A stretch of 64,000 bases of DNA from DIGJ01 sp041739345 (GTDB lineage Bacteria > Bacillota > Clostridia > Lachnospirales > Lachnospiraceae), in contig JBGSNZ010000009.1 of assembly GCA_041739345.1 (NCBI GenBank), positions 1 to 64,000 of the forward strand, read 5' to 3'. The notes below the pieces were generated by a model, which did no database searches, was not told the origin of the DNA, and was given only the letters and a program-made list of their open reading frames with translations. Positions 24,942 through 34,440 of this stretch are shown here, piece after piece. A program made the position numbers and the translations under genes. Positions within the stretch are counted from its first letter, which is position 1, and every line of letters begins with the position of its first letter.

Positions 24942-25559
24942 CTAGCCTTTTCTTCTGTCATAGATTATTCCGATTTTCTTAAAAATTTCCAGGTCATCTT
25001 CATTCAAATTCATATAAGCAAATCTCTCGAGTGAGCATATAGCAAGTATTACGATATCATTATTATAAAATGTCATATCCTCAAAGTGGACACCGTCAAT
25101 GATATATGGAAAGTCATATAATTCTTTCATTTTAATAATAATAGAAGTACTGATTTTTCCAAGCTGAAAGAAGCATATCTCGAAAACCGGATTCATAGTT
25201 ACCGGAGTAAATCTGGTATACTTCGATTTGATAAATTCAGCAGACAAAGATGTGAATCTCTTATCCGATTCTTCTGAGAAAGATTCATATTGCAATTTTT
25301 CAAACATACTTAAATCGTGCTCCAAAATTTCGTCAAAATATGAATATGTGTCATCTACAAAATCTGAATGTAACATATTGTTTATTCTAAATTGATAGTC
25401 ATTAAGATTATTCTGATAATCTGCTCTTCGTCCTGCATCTTCTTTATATACATGTTCTTTATAGGCCTCTTGCATTTGCTTGAACTCGGAAACATCCAAA
25501 AATCCAGTATAATATCTGGACACGGATATGATATTGCTTCTTTTAATTACAAAATCCAT
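24942..25559 (-). CDS. Hypothetical protein
   Basis: 205 residues, soluble and acidic in the middle, with a predicted helical segment ~25-110 rich in Tyr, Asp and Gln. The ribosome binding site is poor, and an in-frame stop lies 9 bases before the ATG, so this ATG is the furthest possible start. No family recognised. It ends 31 bases before the next leftward gene, so the two could be cotranscribed. Confidence 0.55.
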   Translation of the reverse strand: MDFVIKRSNIISVSRYYTGFLDVSEFKQMQEAYKEHVYKEDAGRRADYQNNLNDYQFRINNMLHSDFVDDTYSYFDEILEHDLSMFEKLQYESFSEESDKRFTSLSAEFIKSKYTRFTPVTMNPVFEICFFQLGKISTSIIIKMKELYDFPYIIDGVHFEDMTFYNNDIVILAICSLERFAYMNLNEDDLEIFKKIGIIYDRRKG

Positions 25560-25630
25560 CAGTTCATTTTACACCACATTTCCAATGATTTCCACTCTTA
25601 TCTAAGTTATGGGGAGGTCTGATGTAAAAA

Positions 25631-25679
25631 TATAAAAAACAGACCTTAGACGGGGCGTTTAAAGCCCTATCTAGGTCTG
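25631..25679 (-). terminator. Terminator downstream of the DegV gene
   Basis: CAGACC-T-TAGA-CG-GGGC pairs with GCCC-TA-TCTA-GGTCTG (25640-25679), followed on the minus strand by six T and a second T-rich run. It fits termination of the DegV transcript. Confidence 0.7.
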
Positions 25680-25776
25680 ATTTCTTGGATGCCTTCGCAT
25701 TATTTTCAATTATGTCGGCGAGGATAAACACGGTTACCTCCACGATATTTATAGTTACCTCGGGACAACATGTGGT

Positions 25777-26613
25777 CTAATAACAAACGATAATTCCCCC
25801 ATCATTCGCATATAAAGTACTCACACCTTGTGTATCCACGATAATAACATCTTTGAATTCAATTCTCTTTTCTAACTCTTCTTTTACAAAAAGAGCTCTT
25901 TCATAATTATTGCAATGTGCAATGGCTAGGGTCCGATCCTGAGAGTCTCTTACTTTGTCAGCTATAATATCACACATACGAATTAAAGCTTTCTTTATTC
26001 CTCTTGCCTGATCTACTTTATCTATGCTGCCTTCGTCATTTCCGATCATGATTGGCTTAATATTGAGAGCACTTGCGATAAATGCCTTCACATTGGATAA
26101 GCGACCATTTTTTCTTAAATTTTCTAAGGATTCTAATACAAAAAAAGTAGACATTTCATCTCTGAATTTATTTGTTTGTTTTATGACTTCTTCAAAAGGA
26201 AGTCCCTGATCCGCTAATTCCTGTATTTTCATAGCTATCAGTGTCTGTCCACCAGATGCAGATTTCGAATCAAATACATAGATATTTTTTTCTGCATTTT
26301 GTTCCAGATACAATTTTCTTGCAAGTTCGGCACAATTATAAGAACCACTTAGCTGGGCTGATAATGTTATAATGTAAATATCATCTGCCTGATCAAACAA
26401 ATTCATATAGCTTTCCGGTGCAGGACAGGCTGATTTTGGACAAGCTGAGCTTGCAGCCATTTTTGTTATAAATTCCTTTTGATTAAACGTATCATCGTCA
26501 ATAAATGATTCATTATCTATTTGCAAGGTAAGTGCCACTAAGTCTATCTTTTTACTTGCCTTTTGTTCCTTCGTTAAATCCGTGCAACTATCACCAATTA
26601 TTCTATATGACAT
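25777..26613 (-). CDS. DegV-family fatty-acid-binding protein
   Basis: 278 residues from the ATG at 26613, chosen for AGGAGG upstream; the longer frame lacks a site. DegV/FakB proteins bind a fatty acid and present it to the FakA kinase. Visible motifs are IIGDSCTDLT at the N-terminus, the lipid-pocket segment SACPAPESYMNLF, TLSAQLSGSYN and the C-terminal GVSTLYANDGG. No fakA gene is adjacent. A perfect inverted repeat lies at 26644-26674 in front of the gene. Confidence 0.9.
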   Translation of the reverse strand: MSYRIIGDSCTDLTKEQKASKKIDLVALTLQIDNESFIDDDTFNQKEFITKMAASSACPKSACPAPESYMNLFDQADDIYIITLSAQLSGSYNCAELARKLYLEQNAEKNIYVFDSKSASGGQTLIAMKIQELADQGLPFEEVIKQTNKFRDEMSTFFVLESLENLRKNGRLSNVKAFIASALNIKPIMIGNDEGSIDKVDQARGIKKALIRMCDIIADKVRDSQDRTLAIAHCNNYERALFVKEELEKRIEFKDVIIVDTQGVSTLYANDGGIIVCY

Positions 26614-26643
26614 ATATATTAACCTCCTATGAGAACATTCACT

Positions 26644-26674
26644 ATTATATGTAGTTTCCATTACTACATATAAT
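26644..26674. promoter_or_regulatory. Inverted repeat in the degV promoter region
   Basis: ATTATATGTAGT, a 7-base spacer and ACTACATATAAT form a perfect 12-bp dyad about 31 bases before the DegV start. On the minus strand it ends in TATAAT, so it may overlap the -10 of the degV promoter and act as an operator. Confidence 0.4.
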
Positions 26675-26709
26675 CATACCATATGTCACATGCATCGTCA
26701 AGAATACAC

Positions 26710-27927
26710 TCAACTTTTTTCACTCTTAAAAACAACATTAATATCGTTAACAATGTTACCATCAAGCTCATTTCGATCCACCATTTTTCGAATAATTTGT
26801 ATTGATTTTTCGTGACTCATTCCCTCTTTATATGGACGTTTTTCTGTCAAAGCCTGATAGATGTCAAGACATGCAATCAACCTTTCTTCCTTACCAAGTT
26901 GATCATCTGTTTTTCCAAATGGATACCCTTTTCCGTTTAATTTTTCATGATGACGGGATGCCCATCTGGTAATGTCTTCTAACCCTTTTATCTTATGCAA
27001 GATCTGATATGTGTAATATGCATGCGTTTTTATATGTTCATATTCATCTTCTGTTAGTTTGTCCGGTTTTTCTAAAATATCACGTTCAACTACCAACTTC
27101 CCAATATCGTGAACTGCTCCTGCAAAATATAATTTTGCCTGTTTTTCTTCATCATATCCATAATATTTTGCCATTGTCAAACATTTCTTTGCTATACCTA
27201 GAGAGTGATCTTTAGTGGATTCCGATTTATAGTCGACAATTTTTGCATAAAGGGATGAAAAGTGAATCAGCTCTTCATACGTGTAATCTCTTTCCATATA
27301 AGGCAGTTCTTCAAAAAGAACATTCTCTATCTGGTCATTTTCCATCTTACCAAGCTTTTCTTTGGTAACAGTCTGCAAAAAAGCATTGATACTATCACGA
27401 TCAAACAGCTTATCTTCTTCTTGTTTTAAAAAAGATATTATTTTTTCTAATTTTTCATCCGTTACAATGCTTAAATCAAACATAGCATCTACTTGATCAG
27501 ACAGATGTATAATACGCGCATATAACGGTGTCTCGCTGGTCTTTTTCATAAAAGGCCCGCTGCCATCTGCACATTCATGATGAAATAAAATCGCACCGCT
27601 TACATCATTGAAAAAGGGTAGATTTTTCACATTTTTCTCGCCCAGCAGACAGTGTTTACCGATTACTAATTCTTTTTTCGATTCTTCTAAAGCATTTCCC
27701 TTTCCATATTCATCCTCAATGTATTCCGTCAATGCATTGTCGTGAAGTGCTGCACAAGCTGCTAAATCTAATAGTTCTTCAACGGACAAGTCAAAATACT
27801 TTCCTAACTGGATGGAAAGATATGCAATTCTTTTGGAGTGGTATGTCGTTACCCCTACTAATTCATGTTCAACACAATCGAGTGCATAGGAAAATGAATA
27901 TAGCATATCATTAAAACAAATTTTCAT
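26710..27927 (-). CDS. HD-GYP-domain protein, likely cyclic-di-GMP phosphodiesterase
   Basis: 405 residues. Two HD-type halves are visible. The first (about 20-150) has ALHDNALTEY and HHECADGSGPF and may be partly degenerate. The second (about 240-390) is a full HD-GYP domain: AGAVHDIGKL, HAYYTYQIL, SRHHEKLNGKGYPFG and ACLDIYQALTEKRPYKEG. HD-GYP proteins hydrolyse cyclic di-GMP; there is no membrane or receiver domain, so this is a cytosolic enzyme. The gene stands alone, upstream of degV. AGGGAA precedes the ATG. Confidence 0.9.
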   Translation of the reverse strand: MKICFNDMLYSFSYALDCVEHELVGVTTYHSKRIAYLSIQLGKYFDLSVEELLDLAACAALHDNALTEYIEDEYGKGNALEESKKELVIGKHCLLGEKNVKNLPFFNDVSGAILFHHECADGSGPFMKKTSETPLYARIIHLSDQVDAMFDLSIVTDEKLEKIISFLKQEEDKLFDRDSINAFLQTVTKEKLGKMENDQIENVLFEELPYMERDYTYEELIHFSSLYAKIVDYKSESTKDHSLGIAKKCLTMAKYYGYDEEKQAKLYFAGAVHDIGKLVVERDILEKPDKLTEDEYEHIKTHAYYTYQILHKIKGLEDITRWASRHHEKLNGKGYPFGKTDDQLGKEERLIACLDIYQALTEKRPYKEGMSHEKSIQIIRKMVDRNELDGNIVNDINVVFKSEKS

Positions 27928-28078
27928 ATGTAAAATTCCCTATCTTTCGTTTTTATCTTTCGTTTATTTTTGGTTTTATTTTTGGTTTTTCTATTTCCTA
28001 TTATAACAGAAAATTTTAAAAAATATTTGCAAAATAAAACTTTAATATTTGTAAGTCAATGGAGATCTTTTAAACGAC

Positions 28079-28120
28079 AAAAATAGGAATCGAGTGATGC
28101 AACACTCAATTCCCATTTTT
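28079..28120 (-). terminator. Intrinsic terminator after the Ig-like surface protein gene
   Basis: A long stem (AAAAATGGGAATTGAGTG / CACTCGATTCCTATTTTT on the minus strand, with a few mismatches) with a 6-base loop and T-rich end, 37 bases after the stop of the 28157-32860 gene. Confidence 0.8.
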
Positions 28121-28156
28121 ATAGTTATTAAATTTGTTAATCGATCTTTAATTTTC

Positions 28157-31100
28157 CTATTTTTCTTCTGGAACTCTTACCAGTACTTTGTAGCAATAGG
28201 TTTTTCCATTTTGCTTAATTTTAGTAGTAACAACACATTCACCCTTGGCTATCGCAGTTATTGTTCCATTTTTTGAAACCGTAGCTACTGATTTAATGTC
28301 GCTTGAATAACTTACTACTGCATCCGTTGCAATATTTTTAATTTGAACTTTAGTCTTATTTCCGATACGAACACGCTTGTAAATATTTAATACTGGAAGA
28401 CTTGTATTTATCGAAATTGCATCGCTTGCAGCAATTGTACGGTTAAAAGGCATTCCCTTTTGTACTTTGATTTTAATATTAATCTTGTACTGAGAACCTT
28501 TCTGGGTAATGGTTGCTGTAACATCTGCTGTTCCATTTGCTTTTGCTACTAATGTACCTTTTGAAGATACGGATACAACTTTGCTATTGGATGTTTTGTA
28601 CGTTACCTTTGCATACTTATTGATTCCAGTAGTGGTAAGCGCAAATTTGTTGCCAATACTCATATTCTTTGTCATGTAGAATACAGGTACATCAGTTAAC
28701 GTAGTTGCTTCATTATAAGCTACCACATTGATTGTAAACGTTACTGTTGCTTTATCACTATAGGTTACAACTACGGAATATGTACCCTCTTTTAAATCAG
28801 TTAACTTATCTTTTCCTAGTACAATTTCGCTATTGCCTGCTTTGTAGTTGGATATAGCAACTGTTTGTCCATTTAATGTAATTGCTGTAACCGTTTTTGC
28901 CTTATCAACAGAAATAGTTGCATCTTTTGGATTTGTCTTTTCAAAGGTAATTGGAGTTTCGCTTACCGTATTATCAACGATCTTAACTCCTCCACCTACT
29001 CCACCTTCACTATCATATTTAATTGCATAGGTTGAATAAGCATCCGATTCAAACTCAATTTCTTTTCCATCATTTACAAGCGTAGAATTCAAAAGAGTAA
29101 CTACATCATTATGAATTCGATAAATGCTGATAGCATATTGATTTCCTTGTAACTCAATCGGAAGTGTAAGTCGTACCTTAAGTGGTGCCAATGTATTATG
29201 TATATTCACTTCAGTCGGCGTTCCATTATCAATAGTTACGGATTTGATTAATTTTAAATCAATGAACTTTAGATTTCCCGCTACCGCCGTCTTTAAAGAT
29301 TGCACATCGGTCGCATTTAGCTTCGTTTCATCCGTATCTGCCTCAAATCGAATGGCAATATTTACGTTACTTGAAGTACTAGTGATATCACTAATGTCAA
29401 TTGCATTTGTCAAACTCATTTTAGGTATTGTAGCAGCAATTCCGGTAGCTTTTACTTCTGTGGTTACATTGCCCCACTTCGTTCCGTAAGAAACAAACTT
29501 AAGAGTATATGTTTCCCCTTTTACCGTAATAGTCATGACTTTGTTATTTGTCAGTGTACCGCTTGGAATTATAACATCATAAGTACCATCCTTCTTTTTT
29601 TCACAAGTAATACCATTGCTGGCAGTTACATCTACTTCATCTTTAGCTGGATCTACGCTAAAGTTTGGTTTTACATTCGCATGAATGGTTGAATCTGAAC
29701 TCGAATCCTCGTAGACATTTACAATAAAATTGTTTTCCGTATTTGCTGCCTGTGCTTTTGTTTCGGATTCTTCTGTTCCTCCATTTCCATTCGAAATTGT
29801 CTGAGATACATCAATCCCAATAATCTTTATTTCCTGAACCTTAATATCGTCGATTGCTTTCTTTGTAGTAAAGTTCCAGTTACCCTTTCCATCAAATGCT
29901 TTTATTTCATTTCCTACACTGTCCACAACAAAACCTTTCGATAGTGAAATGTAGTACTCTGTTTCATTTGCAAGAGAAGTCAACATCTCAATGCTAATTG
30001 TTTTTCCATTGAGTCGAACTGTTTTACTAGAAGCTGGGATGCTATAAACAACTGAATTATCACTTGCTTTCCTAATGTAGAGATAGCCGTCTCCTTTGGT
30101 TACAGTTTCACTTACTGTAAACTGTATCTGTGGAGCTACTGCTACATCTTTCATATTAGCAGTAGGACTTACCTTACTAGCAATGCTTGGAGCCTTTGTA
30201 TCTATCGTATAAGGTCCTACAGAAGCAGTATTTACATTTCCTAATACATCCTCTGCTAAATAGTGAATGTAATAAGTTCCTTCCATATTATCGACCGATA
30301 TGCTCTTTGCATCATAATAACTGTATGGTACTTCTGCCCACTGCGCTTCGGTTGGTGCTGTCATCGAAGTAGACATTACTGTTTTTTGCTTGAGAACTCC
30401 ACTACCACCGTTATCAGAGAAATTTAATGTAATTGCTGTAGTAGGTAAATTTATATTACCTGCTTTTACGTTTGCTGTTGCTGTAGGTCCTGCTTCATCT
30501 TTTACAATTTTAAACGTATGAGCAACCCGTCTGGAATCTTTGATTCCATTGTTAGTTGTTAAGTAAATACTATAGGTACCTGCGTTTAACGCGCTTGTAT
30601 CAATAGTATAAATACCACTTTGTCCAGCTACCGCTTCCATTGTTATAGCTGCACCTGTTGTAAATTTAAAAGTGCTAGAAACCGCTTTTCCATATAAATC
30701 GTAGCTCTTATCCGTTACTGTAATAATATTAGAACCAGTAATAGACTCACCAGAAGCATTTCTTACAAATTGATCCACAGAAAGAGTAAAATCAGCAATT
30801 GGTAATGCAGATTCACTTGGATCATAGGAAACCTGTCTGGAGGTGGTAGCGCTTGCACCCCATTTGTCGGTTACTGTTAAGGAAACCAGATAAATCTTAC
30901 CTTCTTCCATGGTAAGTGTTGTATTCTGGTTTGTATCTTGTGTAAGTTCAGTTGGACTGCTTACGGAACCTACTTCCGAATAGGTCCATTTGCTTGTTAG
31001 TACACTCTTTTCTAAATCAACCGAAGTATTGGTAAGTGTTGCCGTAATTGCTTCACCACTCGCAACCTGCACCTCATAATCGGCTTTTGGAGGAGCGTTT

Positions 31101-32860
31101 AGTATAATGGTTTTAACTAAATTATCAGCCTGCGTTCCACAATAATAAATTTCATAGGTACCGGCTACTACAAATTCTGGCATTAAGTTTGAAACGGTTG
31201 TTGTACTTATTAATGTACCTTCCGTATCATAAAACTTAATGGTCCATTTTCCTTCCGGATACGTATCATCTGCCGTATTAGTTGTTTCTGCTCCTGTTAC
31301 ATCGAATGTAATCGTCTTTCCTGCAGTAATAACATTTGCATTATTTTCCGATTCCTTTTGGTAACGTGCAACAATTAAATCTGCAATTTGCTTTATTTGT
31401 TTGTCTAAGGTATCAGTATCTGCATCATTAATATTTACAATATCACCTTTTAAATCATTTTTGATTAAAAACTCTGATGATTTGGCCGCATTTTTATCCG
31501 AGCACCATCCAACATAGTGGATATCATCATTTTGTAAACGATTCAGTAATTCACCTGTGATTTGCACATTATCAAAATCTTCAATTGGGTCTTCATTTAA
31601 ATTTACTAAGAATTTTGAAGAGTCTTTGCTCCACTGTGGCTCACGGATAACTTCATTCAAGGAACGAACCACATCTGTTGCCATCGAAAGATTGGACAAC
31701 TCTACTTTTGTAAGACGTGAACAGCTATGGCTACCATATTTAACCATTGGTCCAAAATCACTTCCACCGGACTTGACTGTAGTATCCAAAGGAACCGTTG
31801 TTATTTTGTTACTCGTATCAGATGCCAATGTAAAGTTGAGTGCTGTAAGACTCTCATAGCTTGTGCTTGCAAAAGCCTTATAGCCCTCACTGTTTTCATC
31901 AAATTCCTGTGCCATACTTTCATTAGACACGTTAGTTACAGCATGTGTCTCATCATCAAATCCTGCATAGTAAACAGCTACAGAAGTAGGTGTTACTTCT
32001 ACACGAAATTTACGTAAGTCATCCGAAGCTTTATAACTATCAGTGGTTGACGCAGTTAAGCTTGCAATCTTTGTAAATAGGCTTACGTTTCCACCAACTC
32101 TCATCTGAGCGTTTGAATCATTATGGAAGCTCTTTAATTTAAGATCTTTCACTTTATAGATAGCAATTCCGGTTGTGCTGTATCCGTTGTATTCAAGCGT
32201 CATTATATAACCATTTAGTAATAATTCATCTGCCTGATAGGCATCATACATAGCGTTTGTTCCAGTGTATTTTTCGGTGTCATAGCTTATGTTTGAATTA
32301 AAAAAGAACCCAATATTATATAATGCATCTGCTGCAAAATATTCTTTGATATCAAATTGGAATGTCTTATTGGTTGTCTGATCGTTTTCGAGTAACATAA
32401 AATCAGAATATGCACTTCTACCATATCCATTAAACGTTAACTTCGATCCGTTTGTCGTATCTAATATAACATGACTGTCGGCGTTATCATATACCGTATT
32501 TGACTGTGATCCTGTTGCATCAATAAAATCATCCGTTGCACTCCAATTATTTAAACTATGGTCAAATTTTAACCATTCAAAATCGCTGGATGTACTGGTG
32601 TCTACCGATGTACTCGCCATGATATTCAGACTGCTTTGCGGTATTCTATCCCCAATTGCCTCTCTTAATCGGCTTTCAAACGAACTGTAATCTACAGTTG
32701 TTGAACCTACCGCTAATGCAACATCTACCTTCTTGTTGGCATTTACTGTAATCTGAACATTGCTTGCTGCTAAAGCAGTACTCGCCGTGTTAGAAAACTG
32801 AGTAATGGTTAATGCAAGTGCCAAAAAAAGGGAGCCAAACTTTTTTCCCGTTTTTTTCAT
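28157..32860 (-). CDS. Large secreted multidomain surface protein with Ig-like and CBM-X2-like domains
   Basis: 1567 residues. Signal peptide at 1-32 (GSLFLALALTITQFSNTAST). A lectin-like beta domain lies at ~55-410. PKD/Ig-like segments follow at ~560-800. An Ig-like block at ~800-900 precedes an SwmB-type (Big_5) domain at ~900-1000, and a cadherin-like/hydrophobic domain follows. A CBM_X2-like domain (ITLNGQTVAISNYKAGNSEI) lies at ~1310-1390. Two BIG_2 Ig-like domains end the protein. No catalytic domain recognised. It may bind polysaccharide or act in adhesion. There is no LPXTG or SLH anchor. AAGGAGG precedes the ATG. Confidence 0.85.
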   Translation of the reverse strand: MKKTGKKFGSLFLALALTITQFSNTASTALAASNVQITVNANKKVDVALAVGSTTVDYSSFESRLREAIGDRIPQSSLNIMASTSVDTSTSSDFEWLKFDHSLNNWSATDDFIDATGSQSNTVYDNADSHVILDTTNGSKLTFNGYGRSAYSDFMLLENDQTTNKTFQFDIKEYFAADALYNIGFFFNSNISYDTEKYTGTNAMYDAYQADELLLNGYIMTLEYNGYSTTGIAIYKVKDLKLKSFHNDSNAQMRVGGNVSLFTKIASLTASTTDSYKASDDLRKFRVEVTPTSVAVYYAGFDDETHAVTNVSNESMAQEFDENSEGYKAFASTSYESLTALNFTLASDTSNKITTVPLDTTVKSGGSDFGPMVKYGSHSCSRLTKVELSNLSMATDVVRSLNEVIREPQWSKDSSKFLVNLNEDPIEDFDNVQITGELLNRLQNDDIHYVGWCSDKNAAKSSEFLIKNDLKGDIVNINDADTDTLDKQIKQIADLIVARYQKESENNANVITAGKTITFDVTGAETTNTADDTYPEGKWTIKFYDTEGTLISTTTVSNLMPEFVVAGTYEIYYCGTQADNLVKTIILNAPPKADYEVQVASGEAITATLTNTSVDLEKSVLTSKWTYSEVGSVSSPTELTQDTNQNTTLTMEEGKIYLVSLTVTDKWGASATTSRQVSYDPSESALPIADFTLSVDQFVRNASGESITGSNIITVTDKSYDLYGKAVSSTFKFTTGAAITMEAVAGQSGIYTIDTSALNAGTYSIYLTTNNGIKDSRRVAHTFKIVKDEAGPTATANVKAGNINLPTTAITLNFSDNGGSGVLKQKTVMSTSMTAPTEAQWAEVPYSYYDAKSISVDNMEGTYYIHYLAEDVLGNVNTASVGPYTIDTKAPSIASKVSPTANMKDVAVAPQIQFTVSETVTKGDGYLYIRKASDNSVVYSIPASSKTVRLNGKTISIEMLTSLANETEYYISLSKGFVVDSVGNEIKAFDGKGNWNFTTKKAIDDIKVQEIKIIGIDVSQTISNGNGGTEESETKAQAANTENNFIVNVYEDSSSDSTIHANVKPNFSVDPAKDEVDVTASNGITCEKKKDGTYDVIIPSGTLTNNKVMTITVKGETYTLKFVSYGTKWGNVTTEVKATGIAATIPKMSLTNAIDISDITSTSSNVNIAIRFEADTDETKLNATDVQSLKTAVAGNLKFIDLKLIKSVTIDNGTPTEVNIHNTLAPLKVRLTLPIELQGNQYAISIYRIHNDVVTLLNSTLVNDGKEIEFESDAYSTYAIKYDSEGGVGGGVKIVDNTVSETPITFEKTNPKDATISVDKAKTVTAITLNGQTVAISNYKAGNSEIVLGKDKLTDLKEGTYSVVVTYSDKATVTFTINVVAYNEATTLTDVPVFYMTKNMSIGNKFALTTTGINKYAKVTYKTSNSKVVSVSSKGTLVAKANGTADVTATITQKGSQYKINIKIKVQKGMPFNRTIAASDAISINTSLPVLNIYKRVRIGNKTKVQIKNIATDAVVSYSSDIKSVATVSKNGTITAIAKGECVVTTKIKQNGKTYCYKVLVRVPEEK

Positions 32861-33001
32861 TCATTTTCCTCCTTTGTTCTTAAAAAACTTGTAAAATCAA
32901 CTTTACACACCAATTATTATCTATAACCTTGATAATTCATAGACACTTCTATTTGTGGGTAATTTACTACTAATTATATAATAAACTAACGTGATATTGT
33001 A

Positions 33002-33018
33002 ACTAATTCGAAATTAGT
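33002..33018. promoter_or_regulatory. Palindromic candidate operator upstream of the P450 gene
   Basis: ACTAATTCGAAATTAGT is a perfect 7-3-7 dyad about 100 bases before the P450 start, in the 260-base divergent gap. A weak promoter (TTTGCC, 17 bases, TATTTA) follows it. It resembles MarR/TetR-type operators in size; the regulator is unknown. Confidence 0.35.
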
Positions 33019-33120
33019 GTCTTTTTTGCCGAAATTGGTCAAACAAGTATTTATATTCCTTCATTTACACATAATAAGCAGAACAAATTTTTAAAAATTG
33101 CAGATGGGAGTTCGAATACT

Positions 33121-34374
33121 ATGAATGAAATGAAAAAAATTCCTTGTGAAAACACAATGGATAATAGTCTATCCTTATTATTAGAAGGTTACTCATTTAT
33201 ACAAAACAGATGTTATAAGTACAAATCCGATATTTTCCAAACGCACATATTAGGACAAAAAGCTATTTGTATGAGTGGAGAAGACGCAGCTAAGATCTTT
33301 TATGATAATGAATACTTTAAAAGAAAAGATGTAACTCCAAAAAGAGTGCAAAAGACATTAACCGGACAGCAGGGCGTACAAGGTTTAGATGGAGTCGAAC
33401 ATATCAATCGCAAGCAAATGTTTATGTCAATCATGACCCCCGAAAATATGCGCACACTGATTGATTACACCAACAAACAATGGAAATCCAATAGTAGAAA
33501 ATGGTATAACAAGGACATTGTCTTATTTGATGAAGCTCAAATCATTATGTGTCAGGTCGCATGTCGATGGGCTGGAGTGCCTCTTCGAGCTAGAGAAACA
33601 AAACAAAGAGCTTCTGATTTAGGTAAAATGATTGATGGATTTGGTGCAGTTGGCCCTAGACATTGGCAAGGGCGGATGGCACGTAAACGCTCAGAAAAAT
33701 GGATAAAAGAAATTATTACTAACATTCGCTCTCAACAACTATCTCCCGAAAAGGGTACTGCCGCTTATACTATAGCTTGGTATCTAGACCAAGATAGTAC
33801 GCTTTTAAGTACACAGATAGCCGCAGTTGAATTACTAAATATTATACGACCTATTGTTGCAATCGCAACTTATATAACATTTGGAGCTTTCGCTATGTTT
33901 GAATATCCGGATTGTCGCAAGAAGTTTCAGATTAGTGGTACTCCTTATAAACAAATGGTTGTACAAGAAATTCGAAGATTATACCCATTCACTCCTTATA
34001 TCGGAGCACAGGTAAAAAAGAGTTTTATTTGGAAACAATATTATATAAAAAAAGGAACCCTTGTATTGTTAGATATCTATGGAACAAATCATGACCCCAG
34101 ACTATGGAACAATCCTTATGACTTTATACCAGAACGATTTTACAATTGGGACCATAACGCATTTTCATTTATGCCGCAAGGTGGTGGAGATTGCAATACA
34201 GGGCATCGTTGTGCTGGTGAATTAGTAACTACAGAAGTCTTAAAGGCAAGCCTTGACTTTATCGTGAATCACTTAAATTATAAAGTTCCAAAGCAAAATC
34301 TAAATTATTGCTTATCAAGAATTCCCACTTTACCAAAAAGTAGATTTCGAATTAGTAAAGTCAAAGTTATATAA
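33121..34374 (+). CDS. CYP152-family cytochrome P450 (fatty-acid peroxygenase type)
   Basis: 417 residues, the length of CYP152 enzymes such as B. subtilis YbdT/P450BSbeta. The heme-ligand Cys is Cys364 in FMPQGGGDCNTGHRCAGE. The CYP152 signature Arg-Pro (IIRPIVA, Arg243) replaces the normal acid-alcohol pair; that Arg binds the fatty-acid carboxylate and allows use of hydrogen peroxide. ExxR is seen in QEIRRLYP. Such enzymes hydroxylate or decarboxylate fatty acids with peroxide and need no reductase, consistent with no partner genes here. Presence in a strict anaerobe is unusual. GGGAG lies 10 bases upstream. Confidence 0.92.
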   Translation: MNEMKKIPCENTMDNSLSLLLEGYSFIQNRCYKYKSDIFQTHILGQKAICMSGEDAAKIFYDNEYFKRKDVTPKRVQKTLTGQQGVQGLDGVEHINRKQMFMSIMTPENMRTLIDYTNKQWKSNSRKWYNKDIVLFDEAQIIMCQVACRWAGVPLRARETKQRASDLGKMIDGFGAVGPRHWQGRMARKRSEKWIKEIITNIRSQQLSPEKGTAAYTIAWYLDQDSTLLSTQIAAVELLNIIRPIVAIATYITFGAFAMFEYPDCRKKFQISGTPYKQMVVQEIRRLYPFTPYIGAQVKKSFIWKQYYIKKGTLVLLDIYGTNHDPRLWNNPYDFIPERFYNWDHNAFSFMPQGGGDCNTGHRCAGELVTTEVLKASLDFIVNHLNYKVPKQNLNYCLSRIPTLPKSRFRISKVKVI

Positions 34375-34440
34375 TTACTGTTCCTACCTTAATACTCTTA
34401 TATTTGAGGAGATATTGCTAAAGCAGAAAACTTTATCCCA

